The position numbers and the translations under genes are program-made. A DNA stretch of 9,956 nt from Deltaproteobacteria bacterium (GTDB taxonomy: Bacteria > Desulfobacterota > Syntrophia > Syntrophales > Smithellaceae), in NCBI GenBank assembly GCA_019136325.1, contig JAGVUJ010000188.1:1-9956 (forward strand). The letters are read 5' to 3'. Positions 6,512 through 9,956 of this stretch are shown one piece after another. Numbering within the stretch: the first letter of the stretch is position 1; each line of letters opens with the position of its first letter. The notes below the pieces were generated by a model. That model was not told the DNA's origin and ran no database searches. It saw only the letters and a list, made by a program, of their open reading frames with translations.

Positions 6512-9500
6512 ATGATGGATGCTTGCTCTGAACCAGAAAATATGGGAACTCCGCCCCGTATAGAAATCCCTGGCTTCTGTTATGCCTTGGTTGACCATTG
6601 TATCCTGACATGCCATGGTTGCGACCACGATTCGCCGCTGGCCCCATCGCGTTTTACAGCGCTAGAACAGTTTGAGCGGGATCTTAAAACACTCTCCGAG
6701 GTCATGCATGCCCATGATCTTCGTCTTGGTGGGGGCGAACCGCTGCTCCACCCGCAGGTTGAAGCGTTTTTTGAAATAGCGCGGAAATCACAGGTGGCGG
6801 ACAGACTGACACTGGTGACCAATGGTTTACTCCTGCACAAATGTTCGCCAAGGCTTTGGACACTGATCGATGGTGTATATCTGAGCCGCTACCCCGGCGT
6901 CAGTCTGCCCATACCTCTGTCAACCTATACATCGATAGCAAAGGATAACGGTGTCTATTTGGATATCGCGGATCAATCCAAGTTCATTCACACGCTGTTG
7001 AATCAAAAGATAGAATATCCTGAACTCATCGCGGAAGTATATCGACTGTGTAAGATGACGGGAGAATGGTGGTGCCACACAGTCCACGAAGGGCGCTATT
7101 ATAAGTGCTCGGTTGCTCCATTTTCCGCCACAAGAATGGCACGGATTGGGGTGAACTATAATCCAATCGTGGATAGTATCCGCCTTGATAGTAATCCGAA
7201 CCTGCGATCGGAACTTGAACAGTTCCTCCGGAGACGAGAGCCATTAACGGCATGCGCCTATTGTCTCGGAACAAGCGGACCCGAGGAAGCTCACCATCTC
7301 ATGAATCCCCAAGGAGTAGAGCGATGGTGGAAGGAAGATCACTCTCAGGTAATAAAGAAAGTGTACTCTCAATTGTTGGGTCGGAGGGCTTTGGGGCATA
7401 GCAGCAACAATTTCTCCATAAAATCAGATGTTTTCAAGGTCACTGCTATTATTGCGATGTACAACGAGGAGGACATCATTGCCACAGTCGTGGATGATCT
7501 TATCAGCGAGGGTATACACGTCCATATCCTTGACGACGGTTCGACGGATGCCAGTCTGGCACAATTAAGTAAATTTAGTGATAGAGGCATGCTGACCATC
7601 GAGAGTGTTCGCTCGCCCCTGGCGTCCGGTGAAACTCGTTTTTGTTTGGAATCTATTATGAGACGCAAGGAATTGCTCGCCGGAGAACTTGATTCCGATT
7701 GGTTTATAAATGCCGATGCCGACGAGTTTCGCGAAAGTCCCTGGACAGGCGTGAGCTTAATGGATGGAATTCGCCGGGTCGATTCCTTGGGCTATAATGC
7801 GATTGATTTTGCCGTCCTCGATTTTGTTCCGACGAACGATGAGTTTCGTCCGGGAGACGATCCGCGTGAAGCTTTCCCCTATTTTGAACCAGGCCCTTTT
7901 TTCAATAAGGTGCAGATACGTTGTTGGAAAAAATCTGATCACACAATAGACTTGGTGTCCTCAGGAGGTCATGAAGCGATTTTTCCCGGACGCAAAGTCT
8001 TTCCAATTCGTTTCATCCTTCGTCATTACCCCTTCCGGGGACAAGCCCAGGCCGAGCGAAAGCTTTTTCGCGATCGCCGGCCGAGATATCCGGAAGAGGA
8101 GAAGAAACTCGGCTGGCATATCCAATACAATGACATTTCAGAAGGACACTGTTTCATTCGAAAGACCGATGATCTTGAACGCTACGATCCAGACCGTATC
8201 CGAATCGGTCTCCAGATCAATAACCGGGAACTTGAAGCTCTGTGGCAGTCTGTTGCCTTGCAGCAAGGCGAATTGGAGATGCTTAAACAGACAGTGGAAT
8301 TGCAGCAACATGAAGCAGAGAATCTCCGGCATACGGTTGCGCTGCAGCAGGGTGAATTGCAGAATTTTAAAAAAACCATCGGATTACAGCAAGGCCTCAA
8401 TAAAGACCTTGCATCGCAGTTGAACCTCAAATCACGCAACCTGCAGGCTGTCAATCTCCGGCTTTTACAGCTTGAAGGGCGCCTGAATCTGATGTACAGA
8501 TCTTTGAGTTGGAGGATTACAGCGCCTTTGCGGCGAATGGGGGCACAATTTCCCCGTCTGTTGAATTGGGCAACGCGCATAGCGGGCGGAACAACCATTC
8601 CACCCAGCGCACCCGCAAAAACCAAAGACCACCCTGCTGTAGGCAGAGTAATTCTCGATAAAATTGTCGAAGCAAAAAGCGCTCCGGGAAGTATCGGCAT
8701 TCACCTTCATCTTTTTTACATGGATCTTTTGGATGAAATTGCAGGCTTTCTGTCCAATATACCCTACCCTTTCCATTTGTATATTTCGATAACCGACAAA
8801 TCAAAGTCGTCCATCGTGCAAGAAAAGCTTCAGTCTTTGAATCACGCCACTGCCTGCACAGTAAAAGTCATTCCCAACCGGGGGCGAAATATAGCGCCCT
8901 TTGTGGTCCACTTTGCCGACGAAATGCTTAAAAATGATTTCATTTGTCATATTCACAGCAAGAAGTCCCTGTACACCGGCGTTGAACAGACATCATTGAG
9001 AAAGCATTTTTACAACAACCTTCTCTGGAGTCCCTCCCTGGTGCGTAAGATCTTCGGCATTTTTAACACCTATCAGAGCGTCGGAATAATTTACCCCGAA
9101 ACCTACTCGTCTTTGCCATACTGGGCGCATACATGGCTGCACAACAAGGAGATCGGCCGGCAACTAAGCCGCAAATTTCAAGTGTTTTACGACCCATCAG
9201 GCTATCTGGACGCGCCTTTGGGAGCAATGTTCTGGGCGAGAGTCGAGGCCCTGCGCCCGCTTCTGTCGTCCGGATTTACCGCTGAAGATTTCCCGGAAGA
9301 AAACAATCAGACGGACGGCACACTGGCTCACGCCATTGAAAGGATCATGGTTCCAATTGCATTACGTCAGGGGTACACCTTCTGTGAGATCAATGCCGCA
9401 AGAAATGATTTTTCTGTTTCTTTTGGCTCAAGAAATCTTTTTCAATACTGGGGGAAAAGCCTTGACGGCCTCAAAAGCGCTATCCGGCAGCACCAGCTTA

Positions 9501-9956
9501 TCAGCTTTGATATCTTTGATACGCTGATCACTCGCCCAATCCTTGATCCTGATGCTGTGTTTGATTTGCTCAGCATCGAAGTGGAACAAAAAAACGGCAT
9601 TCATGATTTCAGCAAGATCAGGAAAGCGGCGGAAACAGAAATCAGAAATGAAAAGAGATTTGATTCTGATGTGGACATCGATGATATATACAGGCGCATC
9701 GGTTTACGGTTGAAACTTGATAAAGCAACCATTGATCGATGGTGCTCCAGGGAGAAAGAGCTTGAACTTCGGTTAAATCTTCCCCGGTCGGAGGTTGTAG
9801 AGGCATTCCGGTATGCCAGGGAAAACGACAAGCGGATTGTGCTGATGTCGGATATGTATCTGGACAAGGCCACCGTTGAGGCGCTGTTGAAGAAAAACGG
9901 CATAGAAGGGTATGAAGAGATCTTCCTTTCCTCGTCGATGGGGGTGAGGAAAGACA
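6512..9956 (+). CDS. giant modular protein: radical SAM + GT2 + coiled coil + RgpF-like + HAD (3' end outside window)
   Basis: A single frame stays open from 6488 to the window end; from ATG 6512 it gives 1148 codons. (1) Radical SAM, about 20-290: CILTCHGC with C30, C34, C37 (CX3CX2C for the 4Fe-4S cluster), GGGEPLLHP (73-81), LVTNGLLL, and later cysteines C180, C188, C199, C248, C251 that could bind a second metal centre. (2) GT2-like, 309-560: VTAIIAMYNEED, LDDGSTD (340-346), NADADEF (400-406). (3) Coiled coil, 565-665, with four 14-residue repeats, ending SWRITAPLR (666-674). (4) RgpF-like rhamnan synthesis domain, about 727-960: GIHLHLFY, NRGRNIAPF (789-797), HSKKS (815-819), MFWAR (906-910), DGTLAHAIER (935-944). 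(5) HAD-like phosphatase: SFDIFDTL (D1000, D1003) and LMSDMYLD (S1113). GTG 6488, whose GTGA overlaps the previous stop, is an alternative start; neither start has a strong ribosome site. Presumably a cytoplasmic multi-enzyme glycan assembly protein. Confidence 0.85.
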   Translation, partial: MMDACSEPENMGTPPRIEIPGFCYALVDHCILTCHGCDHDSPLAPSRFTALEQFERDLKTLSEVMHAHDLRLGGGEPLLHPQVEAFFEIARKSQVADRLTLVTNGLLLHKCSPRLWTLIDGVYLSRYPGVSLPIPLSTYTSIAKDNGVYLDIADQSKFIHTLLNQKIEYPELIAEVYRLCKMTGEWWCHTVHEGRYYKCSVAPFSATRMARIGVNYNPIVDSIRLDSNPNLRSELEQFLRRREPLTACAYCLGTSGPEEAHHLMNPQGVERWWKEDHSQVIKKVYSQLLGRRALGHSSNNFSIKSDVFKVTAIIAMYNEEDIIATVVDDLISEGIHVHILDDGSTDASLAQLSKFSDRGMLTIESVRSPLASGETRFCLESIMRRKELLAGELDSDWFINADADEFRESPWTGVSLMDGIRRVDSLGYNAIDFAVLDFVPTNDEFRPGDDPREAFPYFEPGPFFNKVQIRCWKKSDHTIDLVSSGGHEAIFPGRKVFPIRFILRHYPFRGQAQAERKLFRDRRPRYPEEEKKLGWHIQYNDISEGHCFIRKTDDLERYDPDRIRIGLQINNRELEALWQSVALQQGELEMLKQTVELQQHEAENLRHTVALQQGELQNFKKTIGLQQGLNKDLASQLNLKSRNLQAVNLRLLQLEGRLNLMYRSLSWRITAPLRRMGAQFPRLLNWATRIAGGTTIPPSAPAKTKDHPAVGRVILDKIVEAKSAPGSIGIHLHLFYMDLLDEIAGFLSNIPYPFHLYISITDKSKSSIVQEKLQSLNHATACTVKVIPNRGRNIAPFVVHFADEMLKNDFICHIHSKKSLYTGVEQTSLRKHFYNNLLWSPSLVRKIFGIFNTYQSVGIIYPETYSSLPYWAHTWLHNKEIGRQLSRKFQVFYDPSGYLDAPLGAMFWARVEALRPLLSSGFTAEDFPEENNQTDGTLAHAIERIMVPIALRQGYTFCEINAARNDFSVSFGSRNLFQYWGKSLDGLKSAIRQHQLISFDIFDTLITRPILDPDAVFDLLSIEVEQKNGIHDFSKIRKAAETEIRNEKRFDSDVDIDDIYRRIGLRLKLDKATIDRWCSREKELELRLNLPRSEVVEAFRYARENDKRIVLMSDMYLDKATVEALLKKNGIEGYEEIFLSSSMGVRKD
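8252..8419 (+). repeat. four tandem 42-bp (14-residue) coiled-coil repeats inside the giant gene
   Basis: Units start at 8252, 8294, 8336 and 8378. They encode VALQQGELEMLKQT, VELQQHEAENLRHT, VALQQGELQNFKKT and IGLQQGLNKDLASQ. Each unit is two heptads and keeps V/I at position 1 and LQQ at positions 3-5. Units 1 and 3 are the closest at DNA level, so the array looks like an old internal duplication that has since diverged. Confidence 0.8.

Noticed and set aside
8252..8419. Direct repeats considered as a CRISPR array
   Set aside because: Units are contiguous 42-bp in-frame coding repeats with no unique spacers.
7971..8423. Plus-strand open frame of 150 codons in another frame of the giant gene
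   Set aside because: The giant gene's frame carries GT2 and coiled-coil sequence through this stretch; the alternative frame has no recognisable features.
8182..8700. Minus-strand open frame of 172 codons with repeated cysteines
   Set aside because: The cysteine repeats are the reverse reading of the LQQ coiled-coil repeats on the plus strand; no independent support.

Overview
The window reads as part of a bacterial cell-surface polysaccharide (O-antigen, capsule or exopolysaccharide) assembly locus. GC content, family membership (MASE1 sensor, DUF2304, rhamnan-synthesis F and deacetylase families) and tight gene packing fit a Gram-negative proteobacterium or a member of Desulfobacterota. 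No rRNA or other taxonomic marker is present, so this is only a suggestion. No tRNA, CRISPR array, insertion sequence or integrase was found.

Layout. (1) Positions 1-207, minus strand: N-terminus of a MASE1-domain membrane sensor, cut by the window edge, behind a near-consensus sigma70-type promoter (256-284). (2) 386-2557, minus strand: a compact operon read right to left, made of a WbbL/rhamnosyltransferase-like GT2 (2557-1487), a DPM1-like GT2 sharing a 4-base GTGA overlap (1490-783), and a small DUF2304 membrane protein (766-386). (3) 2558-2732: AT-rich divergent intergenic region with a plausible minus-strand promoter. (4) 2733-9956, plus strand: a co-directional series made of a frameshifted 5' remnant of a GT2 gene, an intact GT2 with a C-terminal coiled coil (2938-3990), an 828-residue fusion of GT2, methyltransferase-like and polysaccharide deacetylase domains (4005-6491), and a very large open frame from about 6512 past the window end.

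That last frame is the most notable element. It is one uninterrupted reading frame of 1148 codons within the window. In order it encodes a radical SAM domain, a GT2-type domain, a coiled coil built of 14-residue repeats, an RgpF-like (rhamnan synthesis F) domain and a HAD-like phosphatase domain that is truncated by the window end.

How the genes may work together: the plus-strand proteins look like multi-enzyme polypeptides in which sugar transfer is physically tied to sugar modification (methylation, deacetylation, radical chemistry, phosphate removal). Two of them share a coiled coil followed by an SWRITAP(I/L)R motif, suggesting a common docking or membrane-associating module. The minus-strand operon supplies further glycosyltransferases, one with a DPM1-like architecture that typically uses a polyprenyl-phosphate acceptor. 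Specific donor and acceptor sugars cannot be read from the sequence.
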